Assembly: GCA_964535405.1 (NCBI GenBank)
Contig: CAZHUG010000078.1
Location: 1 to 7,923 of the forward strand
DNA length: 7,923 nt
Direction: 5' to 3'
Source: Scatomorpha sp964535405
GTDB taxonomy: Bacteria > Bacillota > Clostridia > Oscillospirales > Oscillospiraceae
The notes under the pieces were generated by a model. It made no database searches and was not told the DNA's origin. It saw only the letters and a list, made by a program, of their open reading frames with translations. A program made the position numbers and the translations under genes. This document shows positions 1-4,973 of the stretch, piece by piece (within the stretch, counting starts at the first letter, position 1; each line of letters begins with the position of its first letter).

Positions 1-194
1 TCATGGCGAAGAAGGCCGGCGCGACCGACAGCATCACCCTGACCGGCGGCTGCGCGAAGAACGACGGCTTGAAGGAAGCGATAGAGCACGTTCTGAAGCT
101 CAAGGTTATAAATCTTAAGACTGACCCGCAGCTCATGGGAGCACTTGGCGCTGCAGAGTATGCCCGCCAGAAGGGCATCGCGAAGGGCGCATAA
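1..194 (+). CDS. 2-hydroxyacyl-CoA dehydratase activator-type ATPase (BadF/BadG/BcrA/HgdC family), 3' end only
   Basis: Only the last 64 or so codons are present; the reading frame is open to the left edge and the first complete codon is at base 3. The visible tail has the ITLTGGCAKNDG segment and, about 30 residues later, DPQLMGALGAAEYA. This is the usual C-terminal ATP-binding end of the ASKHA-fold activators (TGGVAKN then DPQ.xGALGAA). Members of this family use ATP hydrolysis to push one low-potential electron from a [4Fe-4S] cluster into a partner enzyme, classically 2-hydroxyacyl-CoA dehydratase or benzoyl-CoA reductase. The cluster-binding cysteines lie in the missing part, so the true partner cannot be read here. 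The two following genes are on the same strand and closely spaced, which suggests an operon. The family is well supported; the substrate is unknown. Confidence 0.85.
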   Translation, partial: MAKKAGATDSITLTGGCAKNDGLKEAIEHVLKLKVINLKTDPQLMGALGAAEYARQKGIAKGA

Positions 195-239
195 GTCTTT
201 AGCGTATTCGCAGCACATACGAAAGGAATGGTCATATAA

Positions 240-425
240 ATGAAGAAATGCTGCAAGCAGAAGAAGGGCTGCAAGCTCTTTAAGACCCTGTTTGGTGTAC
301 TTACGGCAACGGTTGGATTACTGTTCACTGTGTATATGCTCAACCTCGACATGAAGCTTATTGGCTGGCTTTACACTGTTCTGAACGATTTCCATGACCG
401 CAAGCCCAGAGATATCCAGTTCTAA
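240..425 (+). CDS. Small Cys/Lys-rich single-span membrane protein, unknown function
   Basis: A 61-residue protein whose family I do not recognise. The N-terminus is strongly basic and contains three cysteines (C4, C5, C11) among lysines. One hydrophobic segment follows at about residues 15-36, and then a short polar tail ending in charged residues (HDRKPRD). The positive-inside rule predicts the Cys/Lys end in the cytoplasm. A GAAAGGA ribosome binding site lies about 12 bases upstream of the ATG, slightly far but the only candidate. It sits 45 bases after the activator ATPase and 4 bases before the acetyl-CoA synthase-like gene, so all three are probably co-transcribed. The clustered cysteines could bind metal or could be lipidated; neither is shown. 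The main doubt is that short ORFs can be chance, but position, spacing and the clear membrane segment favour a real gene. Confidence 0.6.
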   Translation: MKKCCKQKKGCKLFKTLFGVLTATVGLLFTVYMLNLDMKLIGWLYTVLNDFHDRKPRDIQF

Positions 426-429
426 GCTT

Positions 430-1161
430 ATGGAACTATATAACAGCACAATAAAACACTTGCAAGATACCTTGTCTGCTCATGCCCCCAAATCCTGGGG
501 GTATGAGCCGGCTCGGGCGTGGACAGATTCTGGTCAAAACGAGCTCGTTTTGACCAGAGACGCTGCCTACGAGCTCGGGGGAGACAACAACCCGGCATCG
601 AACTTTACCTGTGTGACGACCAGCCCAGATCTGATAACCGAGGACAAGATCGTGCTCATTGGCCCCGATCTCGGTGAGATTCGCGGTGACAGCCCCTTTG
701 CCCGCATCGTTCTTCTGCACGTGAACGATATAAGTGGCGATGATCAGGAGGCTTTCCGCACCATCCGGGATATGGAATTTGTGAAATATCACGTGTTTCC
801 CGAAGGCTATATGATGCGCGTCTCGCCCGAGAATAGACGCGAGCAGGTCAGAGTGTCAAAACAAGCGGTGAAGCGCGGTGTCAATTTCCGTGCCATCGGC
901 ACCAATTTTATCAAGCAATATAAGCAAAATCCCCTGATAGATCACGTCACAATCATCTTCGTAACCGGCGACAAGCCTCTCTGCAAAGAGCTTGCCGAAA
1001 CGGCAAAGAAGGTGGATACCATCACCATGACGCTGAACCACATAATGGACGGTCTCTCCACCGACTGTAGTGTGTGCTCATTTAAACAGGTGTGTGACGA
1101 AGTCGAGGGCATGAAGGAGCTCCACTTTAAAAAAGGTGAAGAGCCCATGAAGCTCGACTGA
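430..1161 (+). CDS. Acetyl-CoA synthase/CdhC-like protein, short form
   Basis: A 243-residue protein. By recall of family sequences, it resembles the middle part of acetyl-CoA synthase (CODH/ACS beta subunit, CdhC family): ELGG near residues 48-51, then EDKIVLIGPDLGEI, then VRVSKQAVKRGVNFRAIG, then a beta-rich VTIIFVTGD segment. It ends just after C213-x2-C216-x5-C222, at the place where full ACS starts the cysteine loop of its Ni-Fe-S A-cluster. The fourth cluster cysteine and the later Cys-Gly-Cys nickel ligands of full-length ACS (about 700 residues) are absent, so acetyl-CoA synthesis is unlikely; Fe-S or metal binding by the three cysteines is possible. I chose ATG 430, 4 bases after the upstream stop and consistent with translational coupling. 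An in-frame ATG at 394 would add 12 residues and overlap the previous gene; neither has a strong ribosome binding site. The early coding region contains two strong inverted repeats. Confidence 0.7.
   Translation: MELYNSTIKHLQDTLSAHAPKSWGYEPARAWTDSGQNELVLTRDAAYELGGDNNPASNFTCVTTSPDLITEDKIVLIGPDLGEIRGDSPFARIVLLHVNDISGDDQEAFRTIRDMEFVKYHVFPEGYMMRVSPENRREQVRVSKQAVKRGVNFRAIGTNFIKQYKQNPLIDHVTIIFVTGDKPLCKELAETAKKVDTITMTLNHIMDGLSTDCSVCSFKQVCDEVEGMKELHFKKGEEPMKLD
478..508 (+). repeat. Inverted repeat inside the ACS-like gene, 13-bp stem with 5-base loop
   Basis: Bases 478-490 pair with 496-508. Twelve pairs are Watson-Crick and one (484-502) is a G·U wobble in RNA; the loop is AATCC. It lies at codons 17-27 of the ACS-like gene and overlaps a further 10-bp palindrome, GAGCCGGCTC, at 505-514. 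This is strong enough to fold in the mRNA close to the start codon. Confidence 0.8.
529..558. repeat. Perfect 30-bp palindrome inside the ACS-like gene
   Basis: All 15 base pairs match: the left half begins TCTGGTCAAAAC and the centre is GAGCTC. As a result both strands read the same peptide (SGQNELVLTR) in one frame. The palindrome does not extend beyond 529 and 558. The 9-mer ACGAGCTCG at its centre recurs at 569-577. The reading frame passes through without interruption, so it is either a coding-compatible element or an assembly fold-back. Confidence 0.9.
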
Positions 1162-1197
1162 CAAACTCATTAGCATTAAGGTATACCCATAAAAAAA

Positions 1198-1228
1198 CTC
1201 CCTCGCCGAACTGTGAACGGCGGGGGAG
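1198..1228. terminator. Bidirectional intrinsic terminator between convergent genes
   Basis: An 11-pair stem (CTCCCTCGCCG at 1198-1208 against 1218-1228, with one T·G wobble) encloses a 9-base loop. On the minus strand the stem is followed by a run of T (complement of the A tract at 1191-1197), a classical terminator for the amidase gene ending at 1244. On the plus strand it is followed by a looser T-rich stretch (1230-1247), which can serve the ACS-like gene ending at 1161. Confidence 0.85.
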
Positions 1229-1243
1229 CTTATTTATGATTTT

Positions 1244-2059
1244 TTATACTCTCTCAATTGTGTAAATATCGCGTCTTCTTCCACTCATGAGCGGAAGCTG
1301 GGCGCGAATGCTCTCAATGTTTGTCAGATCGAGATCGGCAAGGAGGACAGCCTCCTCGGCATCAGCTCTGACAATCACATCGCCCCAGGGCGAGACGGCA
1401 ATAGAGTTTCCATAGGAGATATAGCTGCCGTGCTCATCTCGTGCGGGCGCACAGCCGCAGGTAAAGATCTGATTTTCAACCGCACGTCCTCTAAACAGAA
1501 GCTCCCAATGTGCAGGGCCGGTTGTCATGTTGAAGGCCGCGGGGCAAAACAGCACCTGAGCACCCTCCAGGGCAATCAGACGTGAGAGCTCAGGAAAGCG
1601 GAGGTCAAAGCATATGCAAAGACCCATTTTGCCAAATTCAGTGTCAAATGTACAGACCTCGTCTCCGGCGGTGAAGGTATCGGACTCCTTGAAATACTGC
1701 CCGTTCTTCATATAGATATCAAATAAATGAGTTTTCCGGCAGCGCGCCGCCTGACGCCCCTCGCGATCAAAGACAAACGAAGTGTTGTAAAGCTTGTCGC
1801 CGTCCTGCTCCGGTATAGAGCCCCCGACAATCCAAACTCCGGCAGTCTTTGCCGACTCCGAGAGCATTTGCCAGGCCGGCCCCCCCAGCTCCTCTTTGCT
1901 TTCGATAAAAGAGCTGTTGCGGTATTCGCAGCAAAACATCTCGGGCAAAACAATCATATCCGCTCCCGTCTGGGCGGCATTTTGCAGCATTTTCCGCGCA
2001 TGTTCAAGGTTCTTGGCCTTGTCTGCGCAGCTGCGAAGCTGAACCAGAGCAACCTTCAA
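1244..2059 (-). CDS. Carbon-nitrogen hydrolase, nitrilase superfamily (omega-amidase-like)
   Basis: A 271-residue cytoplasmic amidase of normal length for the family. The Glu-Lys-Cys triad is visible: E40 in VLPEMF, K109 in CRKTHLFD, and nucleophile C150 in GLCICFDLRFPEL. The C-terminal LPLMSGRRRDIY segment resembles omega-amidase/Nit2-type enzymes, which release ammonia from alpha-keto acid amides, but the substrate cannot be fixed from sequence. The start is TTG at 2059-2057: no in-frame ATG lies close upstream, and a strong AAGGGGGAG ribosome binding site (2066-2074) sits 6 bases away. The gene has its own promoter (2089-2117) only a few bases from the promoter of the divergent AbrB-ABC operon, and ends at the shared terminator at 1198-1228. 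All catalytic residues are intact. Confidence 0.9.
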   Translation of the reverse strand: MKVALVQLRSCADKAKNLEHARKMLQNAAQTGADMIVLPEMFCCEYRNSSFIESKEELGGPAWQMLSESAKTAGVWIVGGSIPEQDGDKLYNTSFVFDREGRQAARCRKTHLFDIYMKNGQYFKESDTFTAGDEVCTFDTEFGKMGLCICFDLRFPELSRLIALEGAQVLFCPAAFNMTTGPAHWELLFRGRAVENQIFTCGCAPARDEHGSYISYGNSIAVSPWGDVIVRADAEEAVLLADLDLTNIESIRAQLPLMSGRRRDIYTIERV

Positions 2060-2088
2060 ATGAAACTCCCCCTTTGCTATTATAGCTG

Positions 2089-2117
2089 ATTATATATGTA
2101 TCGTTTGCTGTTTTCAA
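2089..2117 (-). promoter_or_regulatory. Sigma-A-type promoter of the amidase gene
   Basis: On the minus strand, TTGAAA (2117-2112) is separated by 17 bases from TATAAT (2094-2089). Transcription would start near 2082, giving a leader of about 23 bases with the ribosome binding site at 2074-2066 and the TTG start at 2059. A second TATAAT-like hexamer at 2084-2079 lacks a matching -35. Confidence 0.8.
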
Positions 2118-2125
2118 GTCTGCAC

Positions 2126-2154
2126 TTGACAAATGGCTTTCATACAAGTATAAT
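2126..2154 (+). promoter_or_regulatory. Full-consensus sigma-A promoter of the AbrB-ABC operon
   Basis: TTGACA (2126-2131), a 17-base spacer and TATAAT (2149-2154) match the consensus exactly. Transcription would begin near 2161. Such an unweakened promoter normally needs a repressor, and the first gene of the operon encodes an AbrB-type DNA-binding protein. TCATAC repeats lie in and just after the promoter. Confidence 0.85.
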
Positions 2155-2190
2155 AAGTCATACCAGTTGAACTAGTTATACAAATCATAC
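2140..2190 (+). promoter_or_regulatory. Candidate operator: three TCATAC direct repeats
   Basis: TCATAC occurs at 2140-2145 (between -35 and -10), 2158-2163 (around the transcription start) and 2185-2190 (leader). The first two extend to TCATACnAGTnnAA, 18 bases apart. An 8-base palindrome AACTAGTT (2170-2177) lies between the second and third copies. Binding here would block the promoter. That the AbrB-type product binds it is inference; AbrB-family sites are often poorly defined. Confidence 0.4.
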
Positions 2191-2206
2191 TTATGGGGTG
2201 ACAAAT

Positions 2207-2425
2207 ATGATGCTACAGGGACCAGAGGGAAAGTACCTTTTCGGGGTTGTAAAGGTAGGGGCGAAGGGACAGATCGTGATTCCGAAGGCAGCGCGGGACA
2301 AATATGGTATAAAACCCGGTGACCAGCTGCCGGTTGGCGGCGACGAAAACGGTATTGCAATATTCACGAACAGTCAGCTTGTAGAGTTTTTGAAAAAAAC
2401 TATTATTGAAGGAGAAAATGAGTGA
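2207..2425 (+). CDS. AbrB/MazE/SpoVT-family DNA-binding regulator
   Basis: A 72-residue protein with the swapped-hairpin AbrB fold: VKVGAKGQIVIPKAARDKYGIKPGD at residues 16-40 (the G-Q-I-V-I-P-K core is typical), followed by a beta strand (NGIAIF) and a short helical C-terminus. Such proteins dimerise and bind DNA as transition-state or autorepressing regulators. I chose ATG 2207 because GGGGTGA (2195-2201) is a good ribosome binding site 5 bases upstream; ATG 2210 is equally possible, and a GTG at 2198 would overlap that site. Its stop overlaps the start of the ABC ATPase gene by 2 bases, and it follows a perfect consensus promoter, so it is very probably the local regulator of the exporter encoded behind it. 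Confidence 0.9.
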   Translation: MMLQGPEGKYLFGVVKVGAKGQIVIPKAARDKYGIKPGDQLPVGGDENGIAIFTNSQLVEFLKKTIIEGENE

Positions 2426-3147
2426 ATGCTGTTGAGGCGCGTGGCCTGACAAAGAGGTTTAAAGAGCGCATTGCTGTAGATAATTTTGACCTAACGGTGG
2501 CGCAAGGTGAGCTGTTTTCCCTGCTCGGCGTAAACGGTGCCGGAAAGACAACCACTATTCGTATGCTTTGCTGTTTGCTCAAACCCAGCGCAGGAGACGC
2601 GTTGGTCATGGGACACAGCATTGTAAAGCACCAACAGGATGTGAACCAGATAATCAACATCTCTCCGCAGGAATCCGCTATCGCACAGAATCTCACCGTG
2701 CGGGAAAATCTTGAATTTGTTGCGGAGATATATGGCATGCAGAAGGAGCAAGCGAGACAGGCAGCCGGGGGACAAATGGCCGATTTTGGCCTCGAGGAGG
2801 CTGCATCACAGCGGGCGGGAACGCTCTCCGGCGGACAGCAGAGACGGCTCTCTATCGCCATGGCGCTGATTTCGCAGCCACAGGTTCTGTTTCTTGACGA
2901 GCCGACGCTCGGTCTTGATGTGCTGGCGCGGCGCGAGCTCTGGTCGGTTATAAAACAGCTCAGAGGCAAGGTGACGATTATTTTGACTACACACTACATG
3001 GAGGAGGCAGAGGCCCTCTCAGACAGGATAGGAATTATGGAAAAGGGGAGACTCAAGGCAGTTGGCACGGCGCAGGAGCTCATAGTCAGGACCGGTGCAA
3101 AAGACTTTGAAGATGCTTTTGTCAAGCTTGCCACGGGAGGTAGATAA
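2422..3147 (+). CDS. ABC transporter ATP-binding protein (exporter type)
   Basis: A 241-residue nucleotide-binding subunit with every canonical element: Walker A GVNGAGKT at 36-43, Q-loop glutamine Q83, signature LSGGQ at 135-139, Walker B VLFLDEP at 155-161 with catalytic E160, and switch histidine H191. It resembles the ATPases of drug- or antibiotic-export and ABC-2 systems. The start is GTG at 2422, overlapping the stop of the regulator gene (GTGA) and placed 7 bases after AAGGAG (2409-2414); an ATG at 2418 is out of frame and ends quickly. The permease gene starts 1 base after the stop. The protein is cytoplasmic and would energise export by the permease; the substrate is unknown. Confidence 0.95.
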   Translation: MNAVEARGLTKRFKERIAVDNFDLTVAQGELFSLLGVNGAGKTTTIRMLCCLLKPSAGDALVMGHSIVKHQQDVNQIINISPQESAIAQNLTVRENLEFVAEIYGMQKEQARQAAGGQMADFGLEEAASQRAGTLSGGQQRRLSIAMALISQPQVLFLDEPTLGLDVLARRELWSVIKQLRGKVTIILTTHYMEEAEALSDRIGIMEKGRLKAVGTAQELIVRTGAKDFEDAFVKLATGGR

Positions 3148-3148
3148 A

Positions 3149-3880
3149 ATGAATGCTGCAATTGTGTTTTCCAAGCGCTGCACCAAGGACATTGTCCGCG
3201 ATAAGGTGAGCGTGGCTATGAATCTGTTTTTTCCGCTGGCAATTTTACTGCTGCTGACGCTCATTCAATCAGGCATTCCGCAGCCTGTGTTCGAGTTGCC
3301 CAGTCTCGCACCGGGCATGGCAGTTTTCGGCTTGTCCTTCATCTGTCTGTTCTCCGCGACGCTTATTTCCAGAGACAGGAGCACGTCATTCATGTCCCGG
3401 CTAATGTCCTCCCCACTCAAAGCCGACGACATTATAATCGGCTATACAATTCCACAAATATTGGTCGCCCTGTGCCAGACGGCCATATGCTATGTCGCAG
3501 CGATAGTGCTGGGACTCAAGCCGAGTGTGCACATAATTGTTGCCATACTTGTCAATTTACCCATGGCGATATTCTTCATTGGAGCGGGACTGCTTTGCGG
3601 CACGCTGTTTAACGACAGGCAGGTCGGTGGAATATGCGGTGCACTGCTCACGAACCTAACGGCCTGGTTATCGGGCGCATGGTTTGATCCCGGACTCGTC
3701 GGAGGCGCTTTTGCAGCGCTCGCAAATGCCTTGCCTTTTGTGCATGCCGTCAAGGCCGGGCGCGCTGCGCTTGCAGGTAACTACGGAGCAATTTTGCCCG
3801 ATCTTTACTGGGTTATTGGCTGGGCGGCGTTCATATGTGTGGCTGCTGTTTTGGTCTTCAAAGGGAAAATGAGGCAATAA
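3149..3880 (+). CDS. ABC-2 type transporter permease
   Basis: A 243-residue membrane protein with about six hydrophobic segments (about 25-41, 54-74, 95-122, 129-149, 157-177 and 220-238). The cytoplasmic loop SRDRSTSFMSRLMSSPLKADDII at about 74-96 is the ABC-2 hallmark (R-(E/D)-R-x3-x3-R-L-x3-P). I chose ATG 3149, which has GGGAGG (3135-3140) 8 bases upstream; starting at 3095 would overlap the ATPase gene by 53 bases without a good ribosome site. Only one permease gene is visible, so the transporter is probably two permeases with two ATPases. No strong terminator follows immediately; the next strong hairpin is at 4002-4028. Confidence 0.92.
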   Translation: MNAAIVFSKRCTKDIVRDKVSVAMNLFFPLAILLLLTLIQSGIPQPVFELPSLAPGMAVFGLSFICLFSATLISRDRSTSFMSRLMSSPLKADDIIIGYTIPQILVALCQTAICYVAAIVLGLKPSVHIIVAILVNLPMAIFFIGAGLLCGTLFNDRQVGGICGALLTNLTAWLSGAWFDPGLVGGAFAALANALPFVHAVKAGRAALAGNYGAILPDLYWVIGWAAFICVAAVLVFKGKMRQ

Positions 3881-3922
3881 GAACTAATATGTAAAATCTA
3901 CGTTGAGTTTTATAAACTTTAG

Positions 3923-3951
3923 TTGACTTTATGTTAAGAAAATGTTAATAT
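3923..3951 (+). promoter_or_regulatory. Candidate sigma-A promoter for the MgtC-family gene
   Basis: TTGACT (3923-3928), 17 bases, then TAATAT (3946-3951), which matches 4 of 6 consensus bases in the -10. It would give a leader of about 250 bases. Moderate support only, in an AT-rich stretch where chance matches are common. Confidence 0.45.
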
Positions 3952-4001
3952 TCAACAAGGATACGTAAAGTCTTCCAATACATAAAAATAGTGAACCTCC
4001 T

Positions 4002-4028
4002 GGAAGCGGGGGCAATGCCCCCGCTTCC
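4002..4028 (+). terminator. Strong GC-rich hairpin: operon terminator or leader element
   Basis: GGAAGCGGGGGC (4002-4013) pairs perfectly with 4017-4028 across the loop AAT, giving a 12-bp stem. The following sequence (GCTTACATTTTA) is only weakly T-rich. It may end the ABC operon. Because it lies downstream of the candidate promoter at 3923, it may instead be an attenuator or structural helix in the MgtC leader. Confidence 0.55.
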
Positions 4029-4153
4029 GCTTACATTTTAAGGCGACCACCGCTATTTTTTCTCGGCACGCTTTGCCTGACTAACATGGTGATTGGTGCA
4101 AAGAAAAGATGGAGTTAGCAGCGACGGCGGAGATGAAGATAGATGAATAAGTG

Positions 4154-4205
4154 GGAGTTGTGGTATAAGCACTACTCCTATTGCATAGTACTTTTGTTAA
4201 GGAGT
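4154..4205 (+). promoter_or_regulatory. Possible switch between anti-SD and anti-anti-SD pairing before the MgtC-family gene
   Basis: Bases 4154-4162 (GGAGTTGTG) can pair with 4170-4178 (CACTACTCC; 8 of 9 pairs, loop GTATAAG). Part of the same right arm, ACTCCT at 4174-4179, can instead pair with AGGAGT at 4200-4205, the ribosome binding site of the gene starting at 4212. The two helices exclude each other, the layout of a translational riboswitch or similar control element. Folding is read by eye. Confidence 0.45.
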
Positions 4206-4211
4206 GATGGC

Positions 4212-4925
4212 ATGCCACAATGGGATTCATTTGAACAATTTCTTAGTTACATACGCGATTTGAACGTATTGAGCATGTGTCTTCGCTTTCTGTTAGCAAT
4301 GATCACAGGCGCGCTCATTGGCGCGACGCGCGGCAAAAGGCAGCATGCTGCCGGCATGCGCACGCACCTTCTGGTGTGCATAGGCGCGGCCTGCGCCGTA
4401 ATGGTCGGTCAGTTCTCCACAGTCACGATGGGCTTGGGCGGCGACTCAAACAGAATTGCAGCTCAGGTGGTTTCCGGTATCGGTTTTCTTGGCGCGGGCA
4501 GCATTATTGTAACCGGTCGCAACCATATTACCGGACTGACAACCGCAGCGGGACTCTGGGCTTCGGCCTGTATGGGTCTTGCCGCCGGTACGGGTTATTA
4601 TGAATGTGCAATTGTTATGTGCATATTCATATATATTGCTCTGGTGACGCTGAATAAGCTCGACGCCACGTATGTCAAGTCCTCAAAGGTCATAATTGCC
4701 TATATCGAGGTCTCGACAGGCACGCGCATGAGTACCCTTCTCAAGGGATTTGTTGAGATTGGTCTTCATGTTGCCTCGATTGAGCAGATAGGCCGCGATA
4801 ACAATGATTTCTGCGGTTATAAGACTGAACTGGAGATATCAAGAAACGACCTCACGCACGAGGAGGCCATAACTGGAATAGGTGATATTGAAGGCGTGTT
4901 CTTTGTTGAAGAAATGAAGGCATAA
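4212..4925 (+). CDS. MgtC/SapB-family membrane protein
   Basis: A 237-residue protein. The N-terminal domain (about 20-150) is hydrophobic with about four to five membrane spans and the family motifs AGMRTHLLVCIGA (47-59), QVVSGIGFLGAGSII (85-99) and GLTTAAGLWASACMGLAAGTGYY (108-130). The C-terminal soluble part (about 155-237) has the ACT-like arrangement common in long MgtC proteins. Family members are linked to Mg2+ limitation, acid stress and, in pathogens, inhibition of ATP synthase; most homologues are of unknown role. I chose ATG 4212 because AAGGAG (4199-4204) lies 7 bases upstream; an in-frame ATG at 4143 would add 23 residues including a poorly conserved hydrophobic stretch and has a weaker site. 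It appears monocistronic and its stop codon lies inside the stem of the terminator. Confidence 0.9.
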   Translation: MPQWDSFEQFLSYIRDLNVLSMCLRFLLAMITGALIGATRGKRQHAAGMRTHLLVCIGAACAVMVGQFSTVTMGLGGDSNRIAAQVVSGIGFLGAGSIIVTGRNHITGLTTAAGLWASACMGLAAGTGYYECAIVMCIFIYIALVTLNKLDATYVKSSKVIIAYIEVSTGTRMSTLLKGFVEIGLHVASIEQIGRDNNDFCGYKTELEISRNDLTHEEAITGIGDIEGVFFVEEMKA

Positions 4926-4971
4926 AATATTAGTGGCGGAGTGATTTCACTCCGCCACTAATATTTTATGC
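4920..4971. terminator. Symmetric bidirectional terminator, 25-bp perfect stem
   Basis: Bases 4920-4944 pair perfectly with 4947-4971 around a 2-base centre. With wobble pairs the stem extends to 4915-4976. The GC-rich core (AGTGGCGGAGTGA, 4932-4944) is flanked by AT-rich arms, so each strand sees a hairpin followed by AATATTTTATG. It ends the MgtC-family gene, whose TAA (4923-4925) is in the left arm, and the convergent thioredoxin reductase gene, whose stop is at 4974-4976. Confidence 0.95.
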
Positions 4972-4973
4972 TT

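Larger units (their letters stand above)
3881..4211 (+). promoter_or_regulatory. 331-base non-coding region, probable long leader of the MgtC-family gene
   Basis: No convincing gene is seen on either strand; the only short ORF noted (10 codons from ATG 4086) has no ribosome binding site. The region holds a candidate promoter (3923-3951), an 8-base inverted repeat AAAAATAG/CTATTTTT (3984-3991 with 4053-4060) enclosing a 12-bp hairpin (4002-4028), a small GGCA/TGCC hairpin (4065-4077), a further helix (4077-4085 with 4114-4121, one bulge), and a possible ribosome-site switch at 4154-4205. I compared it from memory with the M-box, yybP-ykoY, ykkC and c-di-GMP riboswitches and recognised none. 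Confidence 0.5.

Noticed and set aside
394..429. Upstream in-frame ATG extending the ACS-like protein by 12 residues
   Set aside because: It overlaps the end of the previous gene and has no clear ribosome binding site; ATG 430, just after the upstream stop, is simpler. Not fully excluded.
436..792. Minus-strand open frame of 118 codons
   Set aside because: It lies antisense to the ACS-like gene; its partial identity to the plus-strand peptide is explained by the 30-bp palindrome, and it shows no family features.
1198..1228. CRISPR array, tRNA or IS element anywhere in the window
   Set aside because: The inverted repeats seen are single hairpins between or within genes; no regularly spaced direct repeats, tRNA cloverleaf, transposase or integrase was found.
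1727..2089. Plus-strand open frame of 120 codons over the amidase gene
   Set aside because: Antisense to a clear nitrilase-family gene with an intact catalytic triad; the translation has no recognisable motifs.
3095..3148. Longer start for the ABC permease
   Set aside because: It overlaps the ATPase gene by 53 bases without a good ribosome site, whereas ATG 3149 has GGGAGG 8 bases upstream.
3984..4121. Known riboswitch class (M-box, yybP-ykoY, ykkC, c-di-GMP)
   Set aside because: The conserved core sequences I can recall for these classes are not present; only generic helices are visible.
4143..4211. ATG 4143 as start of the MgtC-family protein
   Set aside because: ATG 4212 has a much better ribosome site (AAGGAG, 7 bases) and fits the family's N-terminus; the intervening sequence looks like a structured leader.
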